Positions 35,916-45,575 of a DNA stretch of 45,652 nt are shown here, in pieces. The translations under genes were made by a program, and so were the position numbers. The notes below the pieces were generated by a model. It did no database searches and had not been told where the DNA came from. It worked only from the letters and a program-made list of their open reading frames with translations. This DNA comes from CAUZFZ01 sp963579025 (GTDB lineage: Bacteria > Planctomycetota > Planctomycetia > Planctomycetales > Planctomycetaceae), in the NCBI GenBank assembly GCA_963579025.1, contig CAUZFZ010000077.1, forward strand, positions 1 to 45,652. Reading direction: 5' to 3'. How positions within the stretch are numbered: position 1 is the stretch's first letter; every line of letters starts with the position of its first letter.

Positions 35916-35970
35916 GAGATCGCCTTGTCGTAAATGTCGTGTTATCAACTGACAGCGTCGTGCAGCATCG

Positions 35971-38382
35971 TCAACGTGCCGCTGATTTCGTGACCTTATC
36001 CTGCGGTTGCGACCTGCGGTACAGGAAAGAGTCTGAAGTCAGCAGTGAGAGGACCATCGCTCTAAAGCTGCCGTTGTTTTTGGTGTAAGCACGATCCGCC
36101 GCGATCAACGTGGCGGAATCACTTAGTATCTCATTTCGTCCCATCCAGTAACGAAACGCATGCCGCACGAACGACTGCCGGACGCGTTTCGATCGAGCCA
36201 GCCGGTGCATCAAATCGATTGGATTCTCGACTTCGCCATCCAGAGCAGCGTCATCAGTTCCGCTCAGAACACCGGATGCATCGACCGAGTGTGTCTTGCC
36301 TTTTGCATGTAGAGCCTCGACCAAACGATGTCTGCCGAAATCATCGTACAGCTCAAACGGCATCCCAAGGGGATTCATCTTTACGTGGCAACGCCAGCAT
36401 TCTGCCTCGCGAGTGACTGCAAATCGCTGACGAAGTGATTGCTCGGGATGATCTGGAATGCTGGCATCGACCGTAATGGGCAGCTCGGGAACGGTGTCGG
36501 CCAGCAGACGCTCACGAATCCACTTGCCTCGACGGACCGGATCGTTATCCAGGTTGAGCGATTGAGCGATCAGCCAGGCGGGATGCATCAGAATTCCGAT
36601 TCGCTCCTTGGGAGCCAGCACGAATGGCTGTTCAACGGGGTAGCTGAATGCCCTGTCATCCAGATTGTAGGCCGTGATGTAATCGCGCCCGCTGGGCATT
36701 GGCATGTGCGTGATGCCGGCCTTGTCGCAACGTTCGAGATAATTCATCCACCGCTTTGTGACATTTCCATTGGCGTGCGTGAACATGCGGTGTATCGATC
36801 GAACATGAGCCATGTGCTCCTTCGGCACTTGATATGGGAACTTCCGCCAGGGTTTGTCTTTGTAGTAATCATAGAACTTCTGCAGCGCATCGTGTGTTTC
36901 CCGTTCCCCGGCGTTGTCACCCGAGTGGGCGACGAAGTACTTCTCGGTCGTCAGCAACTCTTTAAGTACATCGCGGTCCCGATTCACGATGTGCAGCACG
37001 AGAGCGTCCGCATCCTGGACAAGCCGTTCAGGCACGTTCCGATAGTCCTTGCCGAATCGAGCTGCATCCTTAAAGACACCAGGCGCGGCGTGATACCCGA
37101 AGAATTCATGGAAGAATCGCAATATGCGAGGCTTCTCGACGGACTTGTCATCCCAGTATCGCGAGGCCTCGCGGGCAACGTCTTCGCGAGTTGTCAGGCG
37201 GCCTGACTGTGCCGCTTCCAACAGCTTTTCGTCGGGTTTTTGATCGGTCAGCGCGTAAGCAACGGCGAACGCGAGATCCGCCGGACCCAGCATCTGTCGC
37301 CCATGTTCATCGACGGGTCCCTGACCAAGCTCCAGCCTGTAGACGGCTGGCGGACTGACGGCAATCGCAACCAGAATCATGCGGAGCCCTTCGACCTGCC
37401 CGCCGCGCGCGGCACATTCTTCCATCAGCCTCTGATACTTCTCCAACTCTGATTTATCGGGCAATCGTTCAATTGACAGTTGAAACATCTTCGTGATGGC
37501 TGAATGAATCTGTCCTTCGGTGGGCATTTCCTCCGACAGGATGATCGAACGAAACTCAACAGGCGTCTCTGGATACCTTGGCCGAACCGGTTTGCCGTTC
37601 TTATCTTTAGGTAACTGATCTTCTGGGGTGGGGCCGTCCCGCGACTCGCGAAGCTGGTGGAGGGCACCTGCCAGGTGCGCGTCGACGATGACTTCCGCAT
37701 TACGCAACATCGTGCCGAGCGTCGCTGAATCGGAGAACATGATCGCCGCGAAGTCTTTGACTCCGGCTTTGTCTTCCATCGCGAACGGCTGCTTGACCTT
37801 CGCCAGGTGGGCACTACGAACTCCATATCGGCCCGGCCGGAACCCCATGCCTCGATTTGCCAGCGAATCAAATATGTGTGGGCTCTTCTTCCACAACCGG
37901 GACGGAGACCACGCGACCTCCCGCACTGACCCATCAAACAGGGATTCGTGATCGACATAGTTGCCGTACTCAGGAAACAGCAACTTACGCTGCCAATCGG
38001 AAACGACTCCCGACTTCTGCAACCGCCACTTCAGCCACATGAGTGCCCTGGTCCGAGCAACTCGCGTTGGTTGCTGTGCCTCAACCGGCGGCATCTGCTT
38101 AGTCGCGAGCACTCGGAACACACGTCCCCACACATCGCTTCTGTCGATGTCGACCCGCCCGTTCTGTCCGAGCTGAGTCTGTTCCAGCAACGATCGCACG
38201 TCGAAGTCACCCTCGTGATCCTCTCCGCTGTGGCAATCGACGCAATGCTGATTGAGCATTGTGACCAGAACAGCCGGATCCGGCTGTTGATCGCTGGGTG
38301 TCGACGGGTTTTCAGCGGACTGAACTGTCTTGCTGAGAAGACCACACAACACGCAGAATATAGAGAGAGATTTGTGGGCCAT
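35971..38382 (-). CDS. DUF1592/DUF1588/DUF1585 planctomycete cytochrome-like protein
   Basis: The 803-residue protein has a signal peptide and, at residues 47-51, the c-type heme motif CVDCH within a PSD1-type N-terminal module. A long middle region follows, with LGPADLAFAVAYALTDQKPDE typical of DUF1592 and RIGILMHPAWLIAQS typical of DUF1588. A second CxxCH (C662 to H666, CWRCH) sits in CHVKMNPLGMPFELYDDFGRHR. The C-terminal part with VRQSFVRHAFRYWMGRNE resembles DUF1585. These are exported multi-domain proteins specific to Planctomycetes and a few relatives, often expressed with DUF1552 and suspected to be involved in oxidative polysaccharide or redox metabolism. The heme is inferred from the motif. 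Confidence 0.93.
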   Translation of the reverse strand: MAHKSLSIFCVLCGLLSKTVQSAENPSTPSDQQPDPAVLVTMLNQHCVDCHSGEDHEGDFDVRSLLEQTQLGQNGRVDIDRSDVWGRVFRVLATKQMPPVEAQQPTRVARTRALMWLKWRLQKSGVVSDWQRKLLFPEYGNYVDHESLFDGSVREVAWSPSRLWKKSPHIFDSLANRGMGFRPGRYGVRSAHLAKVKQPFAMEDKAGVKDFAAIMFSDSATLGTMLRNAEVIVDAHLAGALHQLRESRDGPTPEDQLPKDKNGKPVRPRYPETPVEFRSIILSEEMPTEGQIHSAITKMFQLSIERLPDKSELEKYQRLMEECAARGGQVEGLRMILVAIAVSPPAVYRLELGQGPVDEHGRQMLGPADLAFAVAYALTDQKPDEKLLEAAQSGRLTTREDVAREASRYWDDKSVEKPRILRFFHEFFGYHAAPGVFKDAARFGKDYRNVPERLVQDADALVLHIVNRDRDVLKELLTTEKYFVAHSGDNAGERETHDALQKFYDYYKDKPWRKFPYQVPKEHMAHVRSIHRMFTHANGNVTKRWMNYLERCDKAGITHMPMPSGRDYITAYNLDDRAFSYPVEQPFVLAPKERIGILMHPAWLIAQSLNLDNDPVRRGKWIRERLLADTVPELPITVDASIPDHPEQSLRQRFAVTREAECWRCHVKMNPLGMPFELYDDFGRHRLVEALHAKGKTHSVDASGVLSGTDDAALDGEVENPIDLMHRLARSKRVRQSFVRHAFRYWMGRNEILSDSATLIAADRAYTKNNGSFRAMVLSLLTSDSFLYRRSQPQDKVTKSAAR

Positions 38383-38760
38383 GAATGAACATCAAGTTGG
38401 TGACGGGCAGGAGAACGTCGCAGCTGGGAGGATGGGAAGAGGAACTGCAGATTCACTTTTCAGACCGAATTGCTCCGTCCTGGTTTGTCAGCGCGAACGT
38501 CGTATCGTTTTCGTTTGCGCCGGTTAGCTCTGTGTTCATCAGGATGCACTGTCTGAGCGAAGCCTTTGAATTCGTCGTCTCTTGAGACTGTCATGAAGCT
38601 GGGGACCGAACGTCGGTCACTTGTCAGTGTGATACCTTGGACTGGGTGTAGCTGGCGACTGCTTCTCGTTGTTTACCCCACGCGAAATAGAGATCGCCCA
38701 GCGTGTCGTAGAGACTGGCATAGGTGCAGTGCGAGTGCCACCGCCCGCGTAGTGTCCCGG
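38383..38760. other. Intergenic region with a TPR gene remnant
   Basis: This 378-base stretch lies between the esterase and the DUF1592 gene, both on the minus strand. The left third holds a recognisable TPR fragment (38624-38740). The right part carries no gene; the promoter of the DUF1592 operon should be there but no box pair is evident. Confidence 0.6.
38624..38740 (-). pseudogene. C-terminal remnant of a TPR gene
   Basis: The minus strand encodes ASLYDTLGDLYFAWGKQREA followed by VASYTQSKVSH and a stop at 38624-38626. The pattern LGxxYxxxGxxxxAxxxY is the TPR consensus, so this is real protein sequence, but it has no start and its frame runs out of character toward the esterase gene. It is in a different frame from the esterase, so it is not a lost tail of that protein. 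It is best read as the end of a deleted gene. Confidence 0.6.
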
Positions 38761-39624
38761 TTACGGCGCTTTGAGTGTTGGCGGCCCGTCGAGCCAGCCG
38801 AGTTTTGCGAGAAACCGATCAGCGGCGGTCACGGTCTCGAAGTAGGGCTTGTTGCCATTGCGCCCGTAATTGAAAAATCCATGTGGCATGCCCTCGAAGA
38901 TCATCACTTCGCAATCGATCTCCGACTTCTCCAGGTTCGCTTTGAAGTCATCTGCAGTTTTCACAGGCACGAGCGCGTCTGCCGAGCCCAGGAACACGAT
39001 GGCTGGCGGGTCGTCCTTCGTCACATTGTGGAATGGTGAGAACTCTTTGAAGCGTTCGCCGACTCGCTTGTGCCCCCAACCCTTCGGGCCGTTGTCGAAG
39101 ACCGGATTGAACAACACCATCGCGTTCGACTTCGGTGACACGTCGAGATCGTCGTCGGGATCGTCAGTGCCTTCGACCATCCCGACGAAGGCTGCCAGGT
39201 GACCTCCCGCTGAGCCTCCACCGGAAGCAATACGATTCGGGTCAATGCCCAGTTCCTTCGCCCGCGATCGTACCCAGCGCATGCCCGACTTCGCGTCGCG
39301 ACAGCATGTGACCGGCGGGTCGGACTTGCCCTTGTCTAGCAGCCGGTACTGAACCTGCACGCATACGAGCCCACGTGAGGCCAGGTATTTACTGTGCTCG
39401 GTAAACTGACCGGGCGCTCCGCCGGTCCAGCCACCGCCGTGAAAGAACACAATCGCCGGACGTTTGTCCGATGCCTTCCAATCGTCGGGCTTCGTGACGT
39501 ACAGAGTCAGCTTGCGATCGCCGACCTGTTTGTACACGTGCGGTTCTCCAACAGGTGGAGCCGCGGCAGCCACGTGACAGGAAAACACGACAAGGCTCAC
39601 AACCATCCAGATGAGTTGACGCAT
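38761..39624 (-). CDS. Secreted alpha/beta-hydrolase (esterase, HSL/BD-FAE-like)
   Basis: The start is ATG 39624, with GGAGGAG upstream and a signal peptide (MRQLIWMVVSLVVFSCHVAAAA). The 287-residue product shows HGGGW, the oxyanion-hole motif of hormone-sensitive-lipase-type esterases, the nucleophile in GGSAGG, an acid candidate in GSADALVPV and the histidine in GMPHGFFNYG. It should hydrolyse esters, perhaps on polysaccharides, outside the cytoplasm. It is divergent from the DUF1501 cluster with 180 bases between starts, so both may share a control region. Confidence 0.9.
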   Translation of the reverse strand: MRQLIWMVVSLVVFSCHVAAAAPPVGEPHVYKQVGDRKLTLYVTKPDDWKASDKRPAIVFFHGGGWTGGAPGQFTEHSKYLASRGLVCVQVQYRLLDKGKSDPPVTCCRDAKSGMRWVRSRAKELGIDPNRIASGGGSAGGHLAAFVGMVEGTDDPDDDLDVSPKSNAMVLFNPVFDNGPKGWGHKRVGERFKEFSPFHNVTKDDPPAIVFLGSADALVPVKTADDFKANLEKSEIDCEVMIFEGMPHGFFNYGRNGNKPYFETVTAADRFLAKLGWLDGPPTLKAP

Positions 39625-39804
39625 GGAAACTCCTCCGCTGTTCCGGAATCCGAATTGACCGGACGTCATTGGAACGCGATCAGACAACGCTGTCGAACGA
39701 GGCGCGTGGGACCGATCAGCGGTCTCTGATACGATATTACTTGAGCTGGCTGAGCCACGTGCCGATCTCTGGGACAGGCACATTCAAGTGATGAGGAGTC
39801 ACAG

Positions 39805-41172
39805 ATGCTGACACTGACTGGTCGACGAACTTCCGATTCATCTTCGTTTTGCGACGGAATGTCGCGCCGCAACTTTCTGCGGGTCGGGGCTTTAGGAGCG
39901 ACCGGGTTGACGCTACCCGGACTGCTGCGAGCCGAAGCTGAAGCCGGCATCGGGGGTTCACAGAAGTCCGTGATTATGATCTATTTGGTCGGCGGCCCTC
40001 CTCACCAGGACATGTTCGATTTGAAGCCGGAAGCTCCGAAGGAATTCGCCGGCCCATGGCGTCCGATCGAGACAAATGTGCCCGGTTTCGAGATTTGTGA
40101 AGCCCTTCCGAAACTCGCAAGTATGGCCGACAAGCTGGTGGCGGTCCGGTCGCTCGTCGGGTCGCAAAGCGGCCACGACGCGATTCAGGTTTTCAATGGC
40201 CACAATCCGCGTAAGCAAAAGCCATCCGGTGGCTGGCCGCAATTCGGATCGGCCGTCTCGAAAGTGCAGGGCTCGACACATGCCGCCGCTCCGCCGTTTG
40301 TCAGCCTGTGCTACCAGTGCACTCACGGACCGTACAACGAACCCGGCCCGGGATTCCTTGGAACGTCGCACACGCCGTTTCGGCCAATGGGGCCGACGAA
40401 GGATGACATGGTGCTGAATGGGGTCACGCTGGAACGTCTGGCCGATCGTCGGTCTCTGTTGAAGAGCGTCGATCGACTTCGCCGGGATGTCGACACATCA
40501 ACGACGATGAAGGGGCTGGATACGTTCACCGAACAGGCCATGGGACTGCTGACATCTTCAAAGCTGGCAGACGCACTCGACCTGTCCAAGGAAGACCCGC
40601 GTATCGTCGCGCGTTACGGCACGGGCGATCCGACAAAGTTCATGGACGGCAATGGTGCCCCGCGTGTGCCTCAAAGTCTGCTGGCTGCTCGTCGGCTGAT
40701 CGAAGCGGGTGCTCGAGTCGTCACACTGAACTACTCGAAGTGGGACTGGCATGGCGGCAGCTACAACACAATCTTCAATCGCGAGGCCCAGGACTTTCCC
40801 GTGTTCGACCAATGCGTCAGCGCACTCGTGGAAGATCTGCATTTGCGAGGCCTCGACAAGGACTGCACTGTGATCGTGTGGGGCGAATTTGGACGGACTC
40901 CCAAGATCAGCGCACAGGTTGGTCGCGATCACTGGCCACGAGTCAACATGGCTCTGATGGCAGGAGGCGGCATGAAGACCGGTCAGGTCATCGGTGCAAC
41001 AGATCGGCTGGCAGGGGAAGCAGTGTCACGTCCGGTGACGTATTCCGAAGTCTATGCGACGCTTTATCGCAACCTGGGAATCGACACGAACCAGACGACG
41101 ATTGACGACCTGAATGGTCGCCCGCAATACCTGCTTGAAGAAAACGCCTCGCCGCTGCCTGAACTGGTTTGA
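39805..41172 (+). CDS. DUF1501 protein with a Tat signal, first copy
   Basis: The 455-residue product carries a twin-arginine motif (SRRNFLRVGALGATGLTLPG, residues 20-39) after a 19-residue leader. DUF1501 hallmarks are IYLVGGPPHQDMFDLKPEAP near the N-terminus and GEFGRTPKISAQVGRDHWP near the C-terminus, part of a phosphatase/sulfatase-like fold. GAGGAG lies before the start. In planctomycetes DUF1501 genes pair with DUF1549/DUF1553 genes, as here: the next start overlaps or nearly overlaps this stop. It is exported, with unknown activity. Confidence 0.93.
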   Translation: MLTLTGRRTSDSSSFCDGMSRRNFLRVGALGATGLTLPGLLRAEAEAGIGGSQKSVIMIYLVGGPPHQDMFDLKPEAPKEFAGPWRPIETNVPGFEICEALPKLASMADKLVAVRSLVGSQSGHDAIQVFNGHNPRKQKPSGGWPQFGSAVSKVQGSTHAAAPPFVSLCYQCTHGPYNEPGPGFLGTSHTPFRPMGPTKDDMVLNGVTLERLADRRSLLKSVDRLRRDVDTSTTMKGLDTFTEQAMGLLTSSKLADALDLSKEDPRIVARYGTGDPTKFMDGNGAPRVPQSLLAARRLIEAGARVVTLNYSKWDWHGGSYNTIFNREAQDFPVFDQCVSALVEDLHLRGLDKDCTVIVWGEFGRTPKISAQVGRDHWPRVNMALMAGGGMKTGQVIGATDRLAGEAVSRPVTYSEVYATLYRNLGIDTNQTTIDDLNGRPQYLLEENASPLPELV

Positions 41173-41177
41173 CTCGA

Positions 41178-42881
41178 ATGCATCCGAGTCTGTTTCGCAT
41201 ATTGGTCTGCGCTCTCTGCGTAATGACCAGATTGTCGTCTCTACGAGCGACCGAACCGGTCCCCGACGAGGCGACGGCCTCGCTGCACGAACAGGTTGAT
41301 CAGCTCGTCGAAGCTGGCTTCTCTCGCTGGGAAGTCACGGCGACGGAACGCTGTTCCGATGCAGAGTTCATCCGCAGGATTACGCTCGATCTCAAAGGGA
41401 CGATTCCGACGGCTGAGGCGACTGCGGCGTTCATTGCAGACGCGAGTCCGACTAAGCGCATCGAACTGATCGACCGCCTGTTGGCCGACGAGTCTTTTGC
41501 GCGGCGCATGGCGGTCGCGTTCGATGTCACGCTAATGGAACGACGACCGGACAAGTACGTCACAAGCGACGAATGGCGTGATTGGCTGCAGACAGCGTTC
41601 ACTGAAAACCGACCGCTCAATGCGACGGTGGCTCAAATCCTGTCCGCGAACGAGATCGATGACGACGGGCGGCGGGCGGCGAAGTTTTATCTGGATCGAG
41701 CGGTCGATAAGGACGTGCTGGTGCGTGACATTGGCCGGCTGTTTCTGGGCGTCGATCTGCAGTGTGCCCAGTGCCACGATCATCCGGATTTCAGCGACTA
41801 CAAACACGAGCACTACTACGGACTGTCTGTGTTCGTGACCGGAAGCAAGACGTTCAAACTGCCCAACGGAAAAATGGCGTTACAGGAGACGCTCACTCGG
41901 GAAGCCGAGTTCGCGTCGGTCTTCGCTCCGGAAGACACGCGCAAGACCGGTCCGCGGTTGCTGGCAGGTGATGTGCTTGAGATTCCTGAGTTTCCCGAAG
42001 GCGAAGAGTACGTTGAAAAGCCGACCAGCAAAGTTCGGTCCGTGCCGAAGTTCAGCCTGCGTGAATTGCTGGCAACAAAGCTGACTGGCGGTGAAACACC
42101 AGCTTTCGCTCGCAACATGGCAAATCGATTGTGGGCCATGATGATGGGGCGCGGAATTGTCCATCCGCTTGATGCACACCATGTGGCCAACCCTCCGTCG
42201 CATCCGGAATTGCTCGCGGCTCTGGCAAAGTCATTTCAGGAGAGTGAATTCGACACGCGGGGCTTTGTTCGAGAACTGGTTCTGAGCGAGACGTATCAGC
42301 GATCGAGCATTGCTCCGTCCGAAGTCGACCCGTCGACAATCGCTGCCGAGTCGTTTGCGGTGGCCAATATGAAAGGGCTCTCGCCAGAGCAATTACTCCA
42401 CAGTCTGCTGGAAGCAACCAGCAGTCACGCCGTCTTCGAGAAGCAGATTGAAGACGCGTTGATGGAAGATGCCGAAGCGTGGGCTGAACTGTCGGCGGAT
42501 GCAGAGAAACTGGACGCCGCGCGCGACGCAAAGAAAGCCGAGCGGGTCAAAGAGTTTATTACGCTGTTCGGCAGTACGCCGGGTCGGCCGGAAGGCGAGT
42601 TCCAGGCGTCCGTCACCCAAACGCTGTTTCTGGCAAATAATCCGGCACTCGTCGAGTGGCTGGAACCGCGGGACAACAACCTGACGGCCCGGATTGTGGC
42701 TCTCGATGATGCGTCAGACGTCGGTGAAATGGCATATCTCAGCGTGCTGTCTCGTCAACCTGAGGCCGAAGAGATATCGCTATTGAAGGAACATCTGCAG
42801 TCTCGAGATAACCGCGAGGCGGCGATTGTGGAGTTTGTCTGGTCACTCATTGCATCGGCTGAGTTCCGATTGAATCACTAG
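41178..42881 (+). CDS. DUF1549/DUF1553 protein with a CxxCH motif
   Basis: ATG 41178 is taken as the start, five bases after the previous stop; TTG 41169, overlapping that stop, is the alternative. The protein has a signal peptide (LFRILVCALCVMTRLSSLRA), then a DUF1549 region (FIRRITLDLKGTIPT, RIELIDRLLADESFA) with CAQCH at residues 196-200 followed by DHPDF. DUF1553 follows, with ARNMANRLWAMMMGRGIVHP and the C-terminal FLANNPALVEWL. Length about 567 residues. It is an exported partner of DUF1501; the heme or metal at CAQCH is inferred. The next gene starts 12 bases after the stop. Confidence 0.93.
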   Translation: MHPSLFRILVCALCVMTRLSSLRATEPVPDEATASLHEQVDQLVEAGFSRWEVTATERCSDAEFIRRITLDLKGTIPTAEATAAFIADASPTKRIELIDRLLADESFARRMAVAFDVTLMERRPDKYVTSDEWRDWLQTAFTENRPLNATVAQILSANEIDDDGRRAAKFYLDRAVDKDVLVRDIGRLFLGVDLQCAQCHDHPDFSDYKHEHYYGLSVFVTGSKTFKLPNGKMALQETLTREAEFASVFAPEDTRKTGPRLLAGDVLEIPEFPEGEEYVEKPTSKVRSVPKFSLRELLATKLTGGETPAFARNMANRLWAMMMGRGIVHPLDAHHVANPPSHPELLAALAKSFQESEFDTRGFVRELVLSETYQRSSIAPSEVDPSTIAAESFAVANMKGLSPEQLLHSLLEATSSHAVFEKQIEDALMEDAEAWAELSADAEKLDAARDAKKAERVKEFITLFGSTPGRPEGEFQASVTQTLFLANNPALVEWLEPRDNNLTARIVALDDASDVGEMAYLSVLSRQPEAEEISLLKEHLQSRDNREAAIVEFVWSLIASAEFRLNH

Positions 42882-42893
42882 TGGAGACGCAGC

Positions 42894-44177
42894 ATGACAC
42901 GCGATCCAGCCTGTCAATCAACCTCGCATCTGGTTTCACGCCGCTCAATGCTCGGCAATCTGGTGGCCGGCGCAACTGGCGTGGGAGCGATCGGGCGACT
43001 GGTGCATCCCAGCGTTGCCAGCGAGATTGAAAAGAAGAAAAAGCAGGTTTTGATCTTTCTGCTGAACGGAGGACTCAGCCAGTTCGAGTCGTTCGATCCA
43101 AAGCCGAACACCGATACTGGCGGACCGTTTCGGCAGATCGCGACGGCGGTTCCGGGGACCTATTTCTCCGAACTGATGCCGCACACCGCCACCATCGCAG
43201 ACAAGCTTGCCGTGGTGCGGAGTATGTACGCCGAGAAAGTTCCCGGCAGTCATGGCGGAGCCCGCGACTTCGTCGAAACTGGTCGACCACCTCAGCTTGG
43301 TCCCAATCCACTCATGGGGCCCGTTTATTCCACTGTGCTTGAGCAACCGAGTGAACTGCCGGGCAATATTCATATTGCTCCCAGTCGGTGGGGTCCGCGG
43401 CAGGACGCGGCATTTCTTGGACCCAGGCATGCATCGCTGGTGCTCAGCGGCGGTCGTCCTCCACTGAATCTTGAACGCCCCGAGTCGATCAACGAGGACT
43501 CGGACGACGCGCGGTACCGGCTGCGGCGGATCGCGGATCTACGGTTCTCTCAACGACGCCGAACAGCACATTCCGAGGCATACAGTGCCTCGTACGACCG
43601 AGCCTCACAGTTGATCCGAAAGCGCGACCTGTTTGATACCACGAAGGAGCCGGAGAAAGACCAGCAACGATATGGCACCCACGATTTTGGTCGACACTGC
43701 CTGCTCGCTCGGCGCCTGCTGGAGACCGGCGTCACGTGCGTCAAAGTGACGCACAATAACTACGACTCGCACATGGAAAACTTCAATTTTCATCTCGAAC
43801 AGCTCGGTGAGTTCGATCGCCCGTTTACGACTCTGATCCAGGATCTCGATACACGCGGGATGCTGGAAAACACACTTGTGATGCTGATTACCGAGTTTGG
43901 TCGCACACCAGCGATTCAGCCGGACCTTGGTCGCGATCATTGGCCGCCAAACTGGTCGGTCGTGCTGGGTGGTTGCGGAATTCAAGTCGGCGGCGTGCTG
44001 GGTGCGACGAACGCCAACGGAACGGAGATCACTGACCGGCCCGTCCACGTTGCCGAAATGTTCCATACCTATCTGCAGGCAGTCGGCGTCGATCCCACCG
44101 GAGTACACGAGCTGGGCGGCACTCGCATGCCGCTTGGTGCTCCCGAACGTTCCGCAGTGAAAGAACTGCTGATTTAA
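42894..44177 (+). CDS. DUF1501 protein with a Tat signal, second copy
   Basis: The 427-residue product has a twin-arginine-like signal (SRRSMLGNLVAGATGVGAIG, residues 15-34) and the DUF1501 signatures FLLNGGLSQFESFDPKPNTD and ITEFGRTPAIQPDLGRDHWP. GGAGA lies six bases before ATG 42894. It is clearly diverged from the first DUF1501 protein, so it is a paralog and not a recent copy. Its position after DUF1549/DUF1553 and ten bases before the WD40 gene makes a four-gene operon likely. Confidence 0.93.
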   Translation: MTRDPACQSTSHLVSRRSMLGNLVAGATGVGAIGRLVHPSVASEIEKKKKQVLIFLLNGGLSQFESFDPKPNTDTGGPFRQIATAVPGTYFSELMPHTATIADKLAVVRSMYAEKVPGSHGGARDFVETGRPPQLGPNPLMGPVYSTVLEQPSELPGNIHIAPSRWGPRQDAAFLGPRHASLVLSGGRPPLNLERPESINEDSDDARYRLRRIADLRFSQRRRTAHSEAYSASYDRASQLIRKRDLFDTTKEPEKDQQRYGTHDFGRHCLLARRLLETGVTCVKVTHNNYDSHMENFNFHLEQLGEFDRPFTTLIQDLDTRGMLENTLVMLITEFGRTPAIQPDLGRDHWPPNWSVVLGGCGIQVGGVLGATNANGTEITDRPVHVAEMFHTYLQAVGVDPTGVHELGGTRMPLGAPERSAVKELLI

Positions 44178-44186
44178 GGACGAGCG

Positions 44187-45278
44187 ATGAGTGACTCAAC
44201 TGACGAAAAGCCGACGCCGGAAGAACCGTCGAAGTATGTTCCGAAGGCCGAAGGCGTTGACCCCTATGCCACTCGACTTGTTCGCGAACTGAAGCAGGAT
44301 CGCGCGATTCTCGCCTGTCGTTACGACGCGACCGGACAGTTTGTTTTCACCGGCGCTCAGGACTACCTGATCCACCGCTGGGATCTCACGGACGAATCCG
44401 AAGAAGCGAAGGCAGCGGCGTTCGAAAGTCACGAGAGCTGGGTACGGGCGATGTGTCTGTTCCCGAATGACGACCGGCTGGCCACGGGTGATTATGTTGG
44501 ACGTCTCATCATCTGGCAGCAGATGAATGGCGAGCCGAAGCCGCAACATTCGATTGCGGCACATGAGGGTTCCGTGCGAGCGGTCAGCGTCAGTGCCGAC
44601 GGAAAACTGGTGGCGAGTGCCGGTAACGACCGCATGGTCCGTGTCTGGTCTGCAGAGACAGGCGAGCTGGTCCGGGAACTGGCAGGGCATGACTCTCACG
44701 TCTACAACGTTGCCTTCCATCCAGACGGCTCTCTGGTGTCGGCGGACCTGAAGTGTCGGCTGAAGCACTGGAACGTTGAATCGGGTGAGTTGATTCGGGA
44801 GCTCGACGCCGGCCTGTTGTATGTCTACAGCGTGAAATACACAGTCGACGTCGGTGGCGTTCGCGGGATGTCGTTCAACGCGGACGGTTCACAACTGGCC
44901 TGCACTGGTGCCACGGGTGTGAAAGGCATCGCTCACAGTGGCAATGCCCGAGTGCTGCTGTTCGACTGGAAATCCGGCGAGTTGCTGCAGGAGCTGAAGC
45001 CGGAGAAGGACGAGATCACCACGGCATGGAGCGTACGATTTCACCCGGATGGCTTCATCGTGGCATCCGGTGGCAGTCGAACCGGAGGATTCCTGTGGTT
45101 CTGGCAGCCGGATCAACCGGTCGCATTCCACATGCTGAAGTTCAAGCAACGTGCCCCCGGATTCGATCTCGACCTCTCGCCGAATGGCAAGACACTTGCT
45201 GTCGCAAACCACGATGGCACTCTGCGTCTATACGAAATGCAGCCCGAGCCAGTCGAAGAAGAGGCGAAGGATTCTTAG
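44187..45278 (+). CDS. WD40-repeat beta-propeller protein
   Basis: The 363-residue product has about six or seven WD40-type blades, for example HEGSVRAVSVSADGKLVASA followed by GNDRMVRVWSAETGELVREL, and HDSHVYNVAFHPDGSLVSAD. There is no signal peptide, so it probably stays in the cytoplasm, in contrast to the exported DUF1501/DUF1549 partners. It begins nine bases after the DUF1501 stop, with AAGGA overlapping that stop codon, so it is co-transcribed. WD40 genes commonly close such planctomycete clusters. It probably acts as a protein-binding scaffold. Confidence 0.92.
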   Translation: MSDSTDEKPTPEEPSKYVPKAEGVDPYATRLVRELKQDRAILACRYDATGQFVFTGAQDYLIHRWDLTDESEEAKAAAFESHESWVRAMCLFPNDDRLATGDYVGRLIIWQQMNGEPKPQHSIAAHEGSVRAVSVSADGKLVASAGNDRMVRVWSAETGELVRELAGHDSHVYNVAFHPDGSLVSADLKCRLKHWNVESGELIRELDAGLLYVYSVKYTVDVGGVRGMSFNADGSQLACTGATGVKGIAHSGNARVLLFDWKSGELLQELKPEKDEITTAWSVRFHPDGFIVASGGSRTGGFLWFWQPDQPVAFHMLKFKQRAPGFDLDLSPNGKTLAVANHDGTLRLYEMQPEPVEEEAKDS

Positions 45279-45390
45279 ACGCGGCGGCGAAGTTAATGTG
45301 CATTTGGCCGGTGGTGGATTTCACGATGGCAGCCGCGATAGCACATAGCTGCGGGCGTAAGCCGCAGATCCTGCGTGCAAGACCGATCGA

Positions 45391-45457
45391 GCCGCGAAGC
45401 GGCGGCAGCAGACACACCGTTGCGTCGTGCCGCCGCCGCTTCGCGGCGCCGTTTTTT
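45391..45457 (+). terminator. Strong hairpin with T-run, terminator of the DUF1501 operon
   Basis: GCCGCGAAGCGGCGGC (45391-45406) pairs perfectly over 16 bases with GCCGCCGCTTCGCGGC (45432-45447). GCCGTTTTTT follows at once. It lies 112 bases after the WD40 stop. The loop of 25 bases is long for a terminator, but stem and T-run are strong. Confidence 0.75.
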
Positions 45458-45505
45458 GCGCGTTCGTTCGACCCCTGGCTCACGCCTTTTGAAGTTGCAC
45501 ACTTC

Positions 45506-45547
45506 AGTCCCGGAGGGACGTCGGAAAATAGCCCGGGGTTTCAACCC
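45506..45547. repeat. Planctomycete-type short repeat (AGTCCCGGAGGGACG)
   Basis: GTCCC-gga-GGGAC (45507-45519) is followed by GAAAATAGCCCGG and GGGTT-tc-AACCC (45536-45547). From memory, this combination is a widespread intergenic repeat in planctomycetes. Confidence 0.6.
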
Positions 45548-45575
45548 TCACCCTTACACACAATTTTCGAGACTT

